NCBI GenBank assembly: GCA_028822125.1
Contig: JAPKEK010000083.1
Location: 1 to 7,658, forward strand
Origin: Pseudomonadales bacterium
GTDB taxonomy: Bacteria; Pseudomonadota; Gammaproteobacteria; Pseudomonadales; Azotimanducaceae
Reading direction: 5' to 3'
DNA length: 7,658 nt
Under the pieces are notes generated by a model that was not told the origin of the DNA, ran no database searches, and worked only from the letters and a program-made list of their open reading frames with translations. Positions 1 through 6,457 of the stretch are shown here, piece after piece; within the stretch, counting starts at the first letter, position 1, and the number at the start of each line of letters is the position of its first letter. Position numbers and translations under genes: made by a program.

Positions 1-838
1 GAAGGTACTGCGGCTCTAACAAAAGGTCCTTGTCGGAACGAAACAGGCCAAGTGCTTTCACGAATTCAGCACCGGCCAAGATTATGGTCCAGGTCACATA
101 AATCCACAGCAGGAATACTGGAACAACGGCAAAAGCACCATAGATCACCTCAAAGTCTGACGCCGCCATCAGCTTCCCAAATCCGTACTTAGCCACTTCG
201 AAACTAAACGCCACCAACAATCCACCCAGCAAGGCATGTTTCAATGGGACCACTGCATTGGGTACCGCTGCGTATACCAAGGTGAAAGCCAGCACACTCA
301 AGGTCCACGGCAAGAACTGATAAACAACCGGTAAATCAGAAATATCCGAGAAAAAAGGCAGCGAAAACAGATAAGTTGTCATAACGGTACCGCCGACAAT
401 TAACAACGGACCTAAGGTCAATAGGCCCCAGTACATCAGTACTCTCTGAAGTTTGTTTCTGGGTTCACTCACCTTCCATATTTCATTGAAAGTGCGCTCA
501 ATGGTAAATAGCATCAGAAAGGCTGTAACCCCTAACAGTACAAAACTAGGTGCGCTGAGACTACGCGCCTGATCAGAAAATAGCCTCAGATACGACTGAA
601 CAGAAGCAATATTCTCTGGCACTACATAAGAAAAAATAAAGTCCTCCAGCGTTCGAGACACCCCTGAGAAAGCCTCAAAAGCAGATAACACCATATAACT
701 GACGGTCAGTGCCGGTACCACTGCAAATAGCGTTTGATATGTTAGAGCTGCGCCGGTAGTCTGACAGCCATCAGAAATATACTCGCTGACGACATAGCGT
801 AAAAACTGAGTAACTTGTTGACTGTTCATTAACGTCAT
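1..838 (-). CDS. YihY/BrkB family inner-membrane protein (C-terminus beyond window)
   Basis: This frame is open from an ATG at 838 to the left edge, giving 279 residues without a stop; the C-terminus is missing. It reads as a polytopic membrane protein of the YihY/BrkB family, once misnamed ribonuclease BN. Family signatures seen are a conserved first hydrophobic helix with ALTYQTLF (residues 31-38), FNEIWKV (117-123) just after the second hydrophobic stretch (about 98-113), further hydrophobic stretches near 133-160, 172-193 and 201-216, and YGAFAVVPVFLLWIY (233-247) followed by AGAEF (255-259). The start at 838 is chosen because AGGAG (846-850) lies 7 nt upstream; a second in-frame ATG at 829 is too far from it. 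Transport or membrane roles have been proposed for the family, but the biochemical function is unsettled. It is divergent from the ArsC gene, with 61 bp between the two starts. Confidence 0.9.
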   Translation of the reverse strand, partial: MTLMNSQQVTQFLRYVVSEYISDGCQTTGAALTYQTLFAVVPALTVSYMVLSAFEAFSGVSRTLEDFIFSYVVPENIASVQSYLRLFSDQARSLSAPSFVLLGVTAFLMLFTIERTFNEIWKVSEPRNKLQRVLMYWGLLTLGPLLIVGGTVMTTYLFSLPFFSDISDLPVVYQFLPWTLSVLAFTLVYAAVPNAVVPLKHALLGGLLVAFSFEVAKYGFGKLMAASDFEVIYGAFAVVPVFLLWIYVTWTIILAGAEFVKALGLFRSDKDLLLEPQYL

Positions 839-845
839 CGCATGA

Positions 846-850
846 CTCCT
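846..850 (-). promoter_or_regulatory. Ribosome binding site of the YihY-type gene
   Basis: AGGAG on the minus strand sits 7 nt before the ATG at 838. A nearer ATG at 843 is only 2 nt away and is followed by CGA TGA, so it cannot be the start. This site fixes 838 as the start. Confidence 0.6.
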
Positions 851-889
851 CATCGATTATAGCGAACCGTTTCCTACTGATAATGCTTT

Positions 890-893
890 GGAG
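890..893 (+). promoter_or_regulatory. Ribosome binding site of the ArsC-family gene
   Basis: GGAG lies 6 nt before the ATG at 900. An in-frame TTG at 888 overlaps this site and would add four residues; the Shine-Dalgarno position and the alignment of catalytic residues favour 900. Confidence 0.6.
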
Positions 894-899
894 AATAAT

Positions 900-1253
900 A
901 TGACGCAAGTAACGATCTATCATAATCCCAAATGTTCAAAATCAAGAGCGACTCTGGCAATCCTGAATGATCACAATATAGAACCCAATATACGCCTTTA
1001 TCTCGAACAACCACCCACTGCAGCAGAACTTGATGAACTGCTGCAGGCTCTGGCTATGAATCCAGAAGATATCTTCCGAAGTGGTGAATCAATAGTGCAA
1101 TCATTAAAGATAGATATCGGAGAGCTCGATGGAACAAAGCTCATTGAGCTCATCTTACAGTATCCTATTCTCATGCAACGGCCTATCGTCCGTCGCGGCA
1201 ACCGAGCCATTATTGGTCGACCGCCCGAGAATGTTGTCGCCTTGATCGATTGA
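900..1253 (+). CDS. arsC: ArsC-family glutaredoxin-dependent arsenate reductase-like protein
   Basis: This 117-residue protein belongs to the ArsC/Spx thioredoxin-fold family, whose classical members reduce arsenate to arsenite with glutathione and glutaredoxin in the cytoplasm. The N-terminus shows the catalytic loop HNPKCSKSR with Cys12. Starting from the ATG at 900, Cys12, Arg60, Arg94 (QRPIVRR) and Arg107 (IGRPPE) fall on the same numbers as the catalytic cysteine and three arginines described for plasmid R773 ArsC, which supports both the start and the family. Length is close to that of the chromosomal YfgD-type members. No arsR, arsB or acr3 is adjacent, so this may be a housekeeping paralogue rather than part of a resistance operon. 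From memory, a YihY-type gene lies next to an ArsC-like gene in Pseudomonas too. The gene is convergent with the ABM-domain gene, with 22 bp between stops and no clear terminator hairpin. Confidence 0.9.
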   Translation: MTQVTIYHNPKCSKSRATLAILNDHNIEPNIRLYLEQPPTAAELDELLQALAMNPEDIFRSGESIVQSLKIDIGELDGTKLIELILQYPILMQRPIVRRGNRAIIGRPPENVVALID

Positions 1254-1275
1254 AACAATCTGGCAGGAATTAATC

Positions 1276-1668
1276 TCAGTGGATTATCTTTGGTTGCGAA
1301 GATGCGAGCGCTTTAGGCGATGCTTCTCTCGACTCTACCTCTGTGTGGTCATCTTCGTAATCAGTACCGTCCATATCATCTGAAGCGCGTACTTCATACC
1401 GTCTGGTGACAATATCACCAGCAATAATGGAGGGTAGTTTTTCAAGAAACTGCTCCATATGTACTGTCTCAAAATGCCCTTGCAGGGCATCTACCGATTC
1501 CCACTCCTGAAACAATAAGAACTGATTGGGGTCTGTCTGGGCAACATAAAACTCATAGCTGACACAGCCAGACTCTGCCTTGGTAGCAATAGCCATCTCA
1601 TACATTAAATCCAGTGCTTCCTGACGCTGATCAGGAATGATAGGAAACAGCCCATGAACAATAATCAT
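1276..1668 (-). CDS. ABM-domain (putative quinol monooxygenase, YgiN-like) protein with acidic tail
   Basis: This 130-residue protein has an antibiotic biosynthesis monooxygenase domain (dimeric ferredoxin-like fold) over about residues 1-94. Supporting landmarks are the opening beta strand MIIVHG, ESGCVSYEFY (32-41), LLFQEWES (51-58) and HFETVHMEQF (65-74), which follow the pattern of E. coli YgiN (EGC..Y, EQWES, H..TPHM). Family members include cofactor-free quinol oxygenases and many uncharacterised proteins, so the substrate cannot be stated. Residues about 95-130 form an extra tail, first rich in Asp/Glu and then Ser/Ala/Lys, predicted unstructured and absent from the roughly 104-residue YgiN. 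The ribosome site before the ATG at 1668 is weak (GGGT only). It is the last gene of the minus-strand cluster, 58 bp after the dehydrogenase, so co-transcription is plausible but not shown. Confidence 0.85.
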   Translation of the reverse strand: MIIVHGLFPIIPDQRQEALDLMYEMAIATKAESGCVSYEFYVAQTDPNQFLLFQEWESVDALQGHFETVHMEQFLEKLPSIIAGDIVTRRYEVRASDDMDGTDYEDDHTEVESREASPKALASSQPKIIH

Positions 1669-1726
1669 AATTTACCCATCACCCTGTTTGAACTCTAGTA
1701 TACCCGTACTCACGTTTGTTATACAG

Positions 1727-2482
1727 TCAGTCACTTCTATCAACTGCGAAGCCAGACCAGGCCTGAGCAACCGGCATGACCTCCAACTGATTTACATTAA
1801 TGTGTGCTGGCTGGGCAATGACCCAACAGATCATATCTGCAATATCATCCGCCGAAAGTGGCTGCATACCATCATAAACTGCATCGGCCTTGGTCTTATC
1901 ACCAGCAAATCGAACCACTGAAAATTCCGTCTCGCACATACCGGGTTCGATATTACTGACCCGAATACCCTTGCCTATCAAGTCACTTCTCAGATTTCGG
2001 CTGAACTGTTGTACAAAGGCCTTGCTTCCTCCATAGACATTTCCACCAGGATACGGCCAGTTGGCAGCAACCGATCCCATATTAACGATGTGACCCAGGC
2101 CGTTCCTGACCATCCCCGGCAGAACAGCCCGGGTACAGTACATTAAGCCTTTTATATTCGTATCGACCATAGTTTCCCAATCATCCATACTGGCCTCATC
2201 GGCAGCACCAAGCCCTAGCGCCAGACCGGCATTGTTCACCAGCACAGCGACATCTGAAAAAGGTTCTGGCAAATCCTGAAGCTTCGAAAACACGGACTGG
2301 CGGTCTCGAACATCCAATTCCAGTAATTTCACAGCGGTCAGGCTTTCTAACTCTTCTGCTAATTCCTGCAGACGAGGTAGCCGTCTGGCAGCCAACACAA
2401 CAGGATAGCCCAGCTTTGCAATTTTCCTGGCCGCTGCACGGCCAAAACCGGAAGACGCACCTGTTATGATCACACTACCCAT
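1727..2482 (-). CDS. ydfG: YdfG-type NADP-dependent 3-hydroxy acid dehydrogenase (SDR)
   Basis: This 251-residue classical short-chain dehydrogenase closely follows E. coli YdfG, which oxidises 3-hydroxy acids and L-allo-threonine/serine with NADP+ and reduces malonate semialdehyde. Visible features are the cofactor glycine motif TGASSGFG (7-14), Arg33-Arg34 after the second strand (fits NADP preference), NNAG (83-86), structural Asn109, and the catalytic Ser137, Tyr150 and Lys154 (YGGSK). YdfG-specific stretches are also present: WETMVDTNIKGL (102-113), WPYPGGNVYGG (142-152), and near the C-terminus IEPGMCETEFS and PAHINVNQLEVMPV. Length is near the usual 248. The ATG follows the TAG of the acyl-CoA synthetase gene directly, and its ribosome site lies inside that gene, so expression is very likely coupled. 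In this setting the substrate may be 3-hydroxypropionate or 3-hydroxyisobutyrate; that is inference. Confidence 0.92.
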   Translation of the reverse strand: MGSVIITGASSGFGRAAARKIAKLGYPVVLAARRLPRLQELAEELESLTAVKLLELDVRDRQSVFSKLQDLPEPFSDVAVLVNNAGLALGLGAADEASMDDWETMVDTNIKGLMYCTRAVLPGMVRNGLGHIVNMGSVAANWPYPGGNVYGGSKAFVQQFSRNLRSDLIGKGIRVSNIEPGMCETEFSVVRFAGDKTKADAVYDGMQPLSADDIADMICWVIAQPAHINVNQLEVMPVAQAWSGFAVDRSD

Positions 2483-4378
2483 CTAATTTTCTCCAACTAA
2501 ACCGATTTTTTCTGCCTTAAAGCGAGCGCTGATTTCCTCGAGAATAACCGGGTCATCGATAGTCGCCGGGTGTTCAAAATCTTCATCATTGGCTATTTTT
2601 CTGATAATCTGGCGAAGTATTTTACCAGAACGGGTTTTTGGCAACCTTTCAACCACGATCGCCCTTCGAAAATTAGCGAAAGCACCGATATCTTCTCGGA
2701 CAGCTTGAATCAGTGCTGTCTGCAGATCTTCCGAAGAAATCTGATTGTCATCCTTCAGCACCAGCAAGCCCAGTGGAACCTGACCTTTATTGTCGTCGGC
2801 AATACCGACCACAGCACATTCCGCAACTGAAGCGTGCGCCGCCACAATTTCTTCCATTTCACCCGTAGACAGCCTGTGTCCCGCAACATTGATGACATCA
2901 TCAGTCCGTCCCATTATGTACAGATAACCCTGTTCGTCCAGGTACCCCCCATCACCGGTATGGTAGTAACCCGGATGTTGCACCAGGTAGGCATCAATCA
3001 GCCGCTGATGATTTCGCCATACCGTCGGCAAGCAGCCTGGTGGCAGGGGTAGTTTCAATGCCACGTCACCCTCTTCACCCGGCCCGCAGGCCTCATGCTC
3101 ATCATTTAAAATAGCTACTTCAAAACCTGGCATCATCATGCCCGCACTACCTTCCTGAACGGCAAGCGCTTCCACTCCCAAAGGAATGGCAGAAACCGGC
3201 GAACCGGTTTCGGTCTGCCACCAATGATCAATAACAGGGATCTGTAAAAGCCGGCACAACCATTGATAAGTTGCCGGATCTGTCCTCTCCCCGGCTACAA
3301 AAAGCGCTCTCAATGAACTCATGTCGTAAGCAGAAAGCATCGCCCCCTGCGGGTCTTCTTTTCGAATCGCCCGAAATGCGGTTGGTGCGGTAAAAAAAAC
3401 ATTGACGCCATATTCGCCAATGATCCTCCAGAAGGTGCCTGCATCCGGCGTTCGCACAGGTTTCCCTTCAAACAGAATCGATGTACAGCCCACTAGTAGA
3501 GGCGCATAGACAATATACGAGTGGCCAACCACCCAGCCCACATCCGAGGCAGCCCAAAACACATCGCCCGTTGTTACTCCATAAATCACAGCCATACTGT
3601 GCAACAGCGCTACCGCATGGCCGCCGTTATCCCTCACCACCCCTTTCGGTTTGCCGGTGGTACCTGAGGTATAAAGGATGTACAGAGGATCCGTGGCTTT
3701 CAGGGCTACACTCTCTACCCGGGTTGCGGCAGCGGTGATCGTCTGCCAATCCAGATCCTTGTCATGTAACGCTGCCTGGAGTTCACTTCTCTGCAGTATG
3801 ACTCGATGATCAACTTGATGGGATGCCAATTCACAGGCTTCATTTACCAGGGGCAGATAAGGTATCACCTGCTGAAACTCTATGCCGCAGGATGCAGTCA
3901 GTATCACCTTCGGTTCCGCATCGTCAATACGAGTAGCCAACTCCTTAGCGGCAAACCCACCAAAAACCACTGAATGAATAGCGCCGATTCGAGCGCAGGC
4001 TAACATCGCGATTATCGCTTCTGGAATCATCGGTAGATAGATGATCACCCTATCCCCCTGAACGACGCCCAGCCCTGCCAAAGCCCCCGCGAACAAGGCA
4101 ACCTCCTGGAGCAGTTCGTGATAGGTATAACGCTTCTTAACACCTGTAACCGGAGAGTCATATACAATAGCATCCAAGTCACCACGGCCCTGATCCACAT
4201 GATAATCAAGGCACAGATAGCATGTGTTTAACTCTCCATCGGCAAACCACTGTGCTAGACCATCGTCGGTTATAGTCTGCGCTTGTGTGGGCTCGCTAAA
4301 CCAAGCCACCCTTTTGCTCTGCTCTGACCAATAGCCCTCAGGATCAGATCCAGCGCCAGACATCAATTTTGAGTACAC
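2483..4378 (-). CDS. prpE: Propionyl-CoA synthetase-like acyl-CoA synthetase (ACSS3/PrpE type, AMP-forming)
   Basis: This 631-residue adenylate-forming enzyme activates a short-chain carboxylate with ATP and CoA via an acyl-AMP. Motifs in order are the acetyl-CoA synthetase N-terminal domain with GYWSEQ (15-20), ARIGAIHSVVFGGFA (129-143), the phosphate loop YTSGTTGKPKG (236-246), VGHSYIVYAPLL (284-295), WWQTETG (386-392), YHTGD (472-476), the hinge region GRTDDVINVAGHR (490-502) and PKTRSGK (580-586) with the adenylation lysine Lys586, which is also the site of regulatory lysine acylation in this family. YTSGTTGKPKG followed by RDNGGHAVAL, the KLPLPPG segment and the length (E. coli PrpE is 628) point to propionyl-CoA synthetases. 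The C-terminal half recalls human ACSS3 more than enterobacterial PrpE. Substrate could be propionate, acetate, butyrate or isobutyrate. The start is a GTG with GGAGAGG just upstream; an ATG at 4363 lacks such a site. It follows the racemase gene by 68 bp. Confidence 0.9.
   Translation of the reverse strand: MYSKLMSGAGSDPEGYWSEQSKRVAWFSEPTQAQTITDDGLAQWFADGELNTCYLCLDYHVDQGRGDLDAIVYDSPVTGVKKRYTYHELLQEVALFAGALAGLGVVQGDRVIIYLPMIPEAIIAMLACARIGAIHSVVFGGFAAKELATRIDDAEPKVILTASCGIEFQQVIPYLPLVNEACELASHQVDHRVILQRSELQAALHDKDLDWQTITAAATRVESVALKATDPLYILYTSGTTGKPKGVVRDNGGHAVALLHSMAVIYGVTTGDVFWAASDVGWVVGHSYIVYAPLLVGCTSILFEGKPVRTPDAGTFWRIIGEYGVNVFFTAPTAFRAIRKEDPQGAMLSAYDMSSLRALFVAGERTDPATYQWLCRLLQIPVIDHWWQTETGSPVSAIPLGVEALAVQEGSAGMMMPGFEVAILNDEHEACGPGEEGDVALKLPLPPGCLPTVWRNHQRLIDAYLVQHPGYYHTGDGGYLDEQGYLYIMGRTDDVINVAGHRLSTGEMEEIVAAHASVAECAVVGIADDNKGQVPLGLLVLKDDNQISSEDLQTALIQAVREDIGAFANFRRAIVVERLPKTRSGKILRQIIRKIANDEDFEHPATIDDPVILEEISARFKAEKIGLVGEN
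2491..2494 (-). promoter_or_regulatory. Ribosome binding site of ydfG inside the end of the upstream gene
   Basis: GGAG on the minus strand lies 8 nt before the ydfG ATG and is made of the Gly-Glu codons near the C-terminus of the acyl-CoA synthetase. The order is GGAG, AAAAT, TAG, ATG. This arrangement favours translational coupling. Confidence 0.65.
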
Positions 4379-4383
4379 GATAG

Positions 4384-4390
4384 CCTCTCC
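4384..4390 (-). promoter_or_regulatory. Ribosome binding site supporting a GTG start
   Basis: GGAGAGG on the minus strand ends 5 nt before the GTG at 4378 (8 nt counting from the GGAG core). The next in-frame ATG, at 4363, lies 15 nt further on and has no comparable site, so the GTG is preferred. Confidence 0.55.
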
Positions 4391-4446
4391 AAACTGCAGA
4401 AATAATAAAACACGATCTTGCTGAATTTCATTGCCCGCCCATACTA

Positions 4447-5580
4447 TCAGATCTGAGTGACTGCACCCGACGCTAGCAACGAATCAATTTCGCCTTGATC
4501 AAAGCCTGCATCCGCAAGAACCTGCTCGCTATCTTCCCCAGAGGATCTCGAAGGATGCGATAGTGCCACTGCGGTACGGCTGAATCTTGGTGCGGGTGCT
4601 GGTTGTATTACCCCTTCAAAATTCTGGAAAGTCTGACGGTGCTGATTGTGCGGATGGTCTGCAACTTCGCCCAGTGACAACACTGGAGCAAAACAGACAT
4701 CTGAGCCCTCCATAATGTCGCACCACTCATCTCGGGTCTTGGACTTGAACACCACTGTCAGCTTCTCCTGATATTTGGACCAGCGAGACTGATCCATCTG
4801 AGCAGCAAAATCTTCAACATCAACACCTGATTTTTCTACTAACAAGGCATAAAACTGCGGCTCAATTGAGCCAATAGAGATATATTTCCCATCCAGAGTC
4901 TCGTAGGTACCGTAAAAGTGAGCACCTCCGTCAAGCATATTGCTGGCTCTGGATTCCTTCAGCATACCCGAGGATCGCATGGAGAAAAACATCGCCATTA
5001 AGGCTGCAGACCCATCTACCATAGACGAATCGACCACCTGGCCCTGGCCTGAACGACTCGCTTCGAGAATCCCACAAACCAGGCCAAAAGCAAGCAACAT
5101 GCCGCCACCACCAAAATCACCCACAAGATTCAACGGCGGTACCGGCTTGCCATCTTTGGGCCCGATACTGTGTAAAGCACCGGACAGTGAAATATAATTG
5201 ATATCATGACCCGCTGCCTGAGCCATGGGGCCATCCTGCCCCCAACCCGTCATGCGTCCATAAACCAATTTCTGATTTCGAGCCATGCATTCATCTGGAC
5301 CTAAACCCAGTCGTTCAGTGACACCTGGCCTGAACCCCTCAAACAGGGCATCTGCAGACTCACAGAGCCTAAGGACGACCTCCCGGCCAGGCTCACTTTT
5401 TAAATCAACAGCAAGCGATTTCCTGCCCCTTGCCAATATATCCTGGTGAGAAGTGGCTTGGCCCCCGGTACGATCAATACGGATAACTTCTGCACCCATA
5501 TCAGCTAACATCATTCCGCAGAAAGGGCCCGGGCCAATGCCAGCGAGTTCGATTACTTTAATTCCTGTCAATGGTCCCAT
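4447..5580 (-). CDS. Alpha-methylacyl-CoA racemase (family III CoA-transferase fold)
   Basis: This 377-residue protein is a CaiB/BaiF (family III CoA transferase) member of the alpha-methylacyl-CoA racemase subgroup, which interconverts (2R)- and (2S)-methylacyl-CoA so that methyl-branched acids and sterol side chains can be beta-oxidised. It closely follows Mycobacterium tuberculosis MCR: ELAGIGPGPF (11-20), RPGVTERLGLGP (84-95), RMTGWGQDGP (109-118), GHDINYISL (124-132), PPLNLVGDFGGG (148-159), VVDSSMVDGS (182-191), NMLDGGA (214-220) and SIEPQFYA (238-245), then PAPRFSRT in the C-terminal part. The MCR catalytic residues His126, Asp156 and Glu241 correspond to His125, Asp155 and Glu240 here, each shifted by one because MCR has one extra N-terminal residue. 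That makes racemase far more likely than a CoA transferase. The start has AAGGAA 6 nt upstream (5587-5592). It is the first gene of the minus-strand cluster. Confidence 0.93.
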   Translation of the reverse strand: MGPLTGIKVIELAGIGPGPFCGMMLADMGAEVIRIDRTGGQATSHQDILARGRKSLAVDLKSEPGREVVLRLCESADALFEGFRPGVTERLGLGPDECMARNQKLVYGRMTGWGQDGPMAQAAGHDINYISLSGALHSIGPKDGKPVPPLNLVGDFGGGGMLLAFGLVCGILEASRSGQGQVVDSSMVDGSAALMAMFFSMRSSGMLKESRASNMLDGGAHFYGTYETLDGKYISIGSIEPQFYALLVEKSGVDVEDFAAQMDQSRWSKYQEKLTVVFKSKTRDEWCDIMEGSDVCFAPVLSLGEVADHPHNQHRQTFQNFEGVIQPAPAPRFSRTAVALSHPSRSSGEDSEQVLADAGFDQGEIDSLLASGAVTQI

Positions 5581-5623
5581 CGCAATTTCCTTAGCTTTCT
5601 ATTCTACCCATTTAGTCACATTC

Positions 5624-5633
5624 GGATTAATCC
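5624..5633. promoter_or_regulatory. Perfect 10-bp palindrome, possible operator
   Basis: GGATTAATCC reads the same on both strands and is centred about 48 bp upstream of the racemase start. A partial echo, AACTAATCCC, lies about 30 bp further right. The position suits a repressor or activator site for the racemase cluster, but a 10-bp palindrome can arise by chance and no regulator gene is nearby. Confidence 0.2.
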
Positions 5634-5793
5634 AGCAATCACTAACTAACCCTCATTATTAACTAATCCCAGACCGGCCAAATTCGGCCTAAACCCGATA
5701 AGTCTCAGGCAGGCAGATTCAGCCTTCCCTCACCACGGCATTGGCGTATCACATATAGAGCCAAAAGCAGAAGCGGGTTATCATGTCGGACCT

Positions 5794-5800
5794 AGAGGAA
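5794..5800 (+). promoter_or_regulatory. Ribosome binding site favouring the shorter esterase start
   Basis: AGAGGAA lies 9 nt before the ATG at 5810. The earlier in-frame ATG at 5783 has only AGCGGG-like sequence upstream. This, with family length, favours 5810. Confidence 0.45.
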
Positions 5801-5809
5801 CTATCACCT

Positions 5810-6457
5810 ATGCTGGATTACATTGAACTTGAATCAAAACCAAATGCAAACAGCTGCATCATCTGGTTGCACGGGTTAGGTGCAGATGGGCATGACTTCG
5901 AACCGATAGTCCCAGAACTGGACCTGGGAGATCTGGCCGTTCGCTTTATTTTCCCGCACGCACCCATGCGTTCTGTTACCATCAATGAAGGCGAAGAAAT
6001 GCGCGCCTGGTATGACTTCATACCCCATTCAGAAACCGGTGGCTCGAGCGACATAGAGATTTCAGCAGCACTGGTACAGGAACTCATAGACGAGCAGACG
6101 GCAAAAGGTATTTCTCACGACCGCATTATTCTAGCCGGGTTCTCACAAGGTGGCGTCATCGCGCTACAACTGGGTCTCAGACTTGACAAACGCATCGCCG
6201 GGATTGTTGCCTTGTCGACTTACCTGCACGACGCTATCAAAACAGAGGAACAAAGACACGATGCCAACCTGGCGCTGCCCATTCTGATGGTACATGGCAC
6301 CATGGACCCAATGATCCCCATTATGAGAGCGGCCACCTCCCGAGAAAATCTGATTCGCCTTGGCTACGATGTTCAATGGAAAGACTACCCAATGGGACAC
6401 CAGGTATGCCTTGAAGAATTAGGTGATATATCAGCGTTTCTTCGTTCATGCCTGTAA
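5810..6457 (+). CDS. Alpha/beta-hydrolase carboxylesterase (acyl-protein thioesterase/phospholipase family)
   Basis: From the ATG at 5810 this is a 215-residue cytosolic serine hydrolase that hydrolyses short-chain esters or thioesters. It matches the Pseudomonas carboxylesterase type: IIWLHGLGADGHDF (oxyanion-hole region, about residues 17-30), PHAP with WYD (49-69), the nucleophile elbow GFSQGG with Ser112, HGTMDPMIP with Asp166, and DYPMGHQV with His197, followed by LEELGDISAFL. Ser112-Asp166-His197 is the expected catalytic triad. An in-frame ATG at 5783 would give 224 residues; I prefer 5810 because of its ribosome site and because related proteins are about 215-218 residues with IIWLHG close to the N-terminus. 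The physiological substrate is unknown; deacylation of proteins or lysophospholipids is possible for the family. Its last 10 bp overlap miaE. Confidence 0.9.
   Translation: MLDYIELESKPNANSCIIWLHGLGADGHDFEPIVPELDLGDLAVRFIFPHAPMRSVTINEGEEMRAWYDFIPHSETGGSSDIEISAALVQELIDEQTAKGISHDRIILAGFSQGGVIALQLGLRLDKRIAGIVALSTYLHDAIKTEEQRHDANLALPILMVHGTMDPMIPIMRAATSRENLIRLGYDVQWKDYPMGHQVCLEELGDISAFLRSCL

Larger units (their letters stand above)
5581..5809. promoter_or_regulatory. Divergent intergenic region between racemase and esterase genes
   Basis: This AT-richer 229-bp stretch separates two divergent gene runs and must hold the promoters of both. On the minus strand, TAGAAT about 20-25 nt upstream of the racemase start region is a possible -10 box, but no good -35 box stands at the right spacing. 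A perfect palindrome lies at 5624-5633. I see no RNA gene and no convincing terminator. If the esterase begins at 5783 instead of 5810, the region is 27 bp shorter. Confidence 0.4.

Noticed and set aside
870..890. GATAAT at 879-884 as a -10 box for the ArsC gene
   Set aside because: It would start transcription at the ribosome site itself, and no -35-like hexamer lies at the right spacing.
888..900. TTG at 888 as the start of the ArsC-family gene
   Set aside because: It overlaps the GGAG ribosome site, and starting at the ATG at 900 puts the catalytic cysteine and the three arginines at the expected positions.
1254..1275. Bidirectional terminator between the convergent ArsC and ABM genes
   Set aside because: The 22-bp gap holds no stem-loop or T-run that I can see.
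4940..5197. Open frame of about 85 codons on the plus strand inside the racemase gene
   Set aside because: It is antisense to a well-supported gene, has no recognisable domain, and is explained by the codon pattern of the real gene. The same applies to antisense frames at 998-1258, 1688-1921, 2570-3052, 3481-3738, 5453-5662, 5818-6087 and 6164-6582.
4447..5580. Formyl-CoA or carnitine CoA transferase
   Set aside because: The fold is shared, but the His/Asp/Glu set and the surrounding motifs match alpha-methylacyl-CoA racemase along the whole length.
5783..5809. ATG at 5783 as the esterase start
   Set aside because: No good ribosome site precedes it, and the start at 5810 fits family length and has AGAGGAA upstream. 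It remains a possible alternative.
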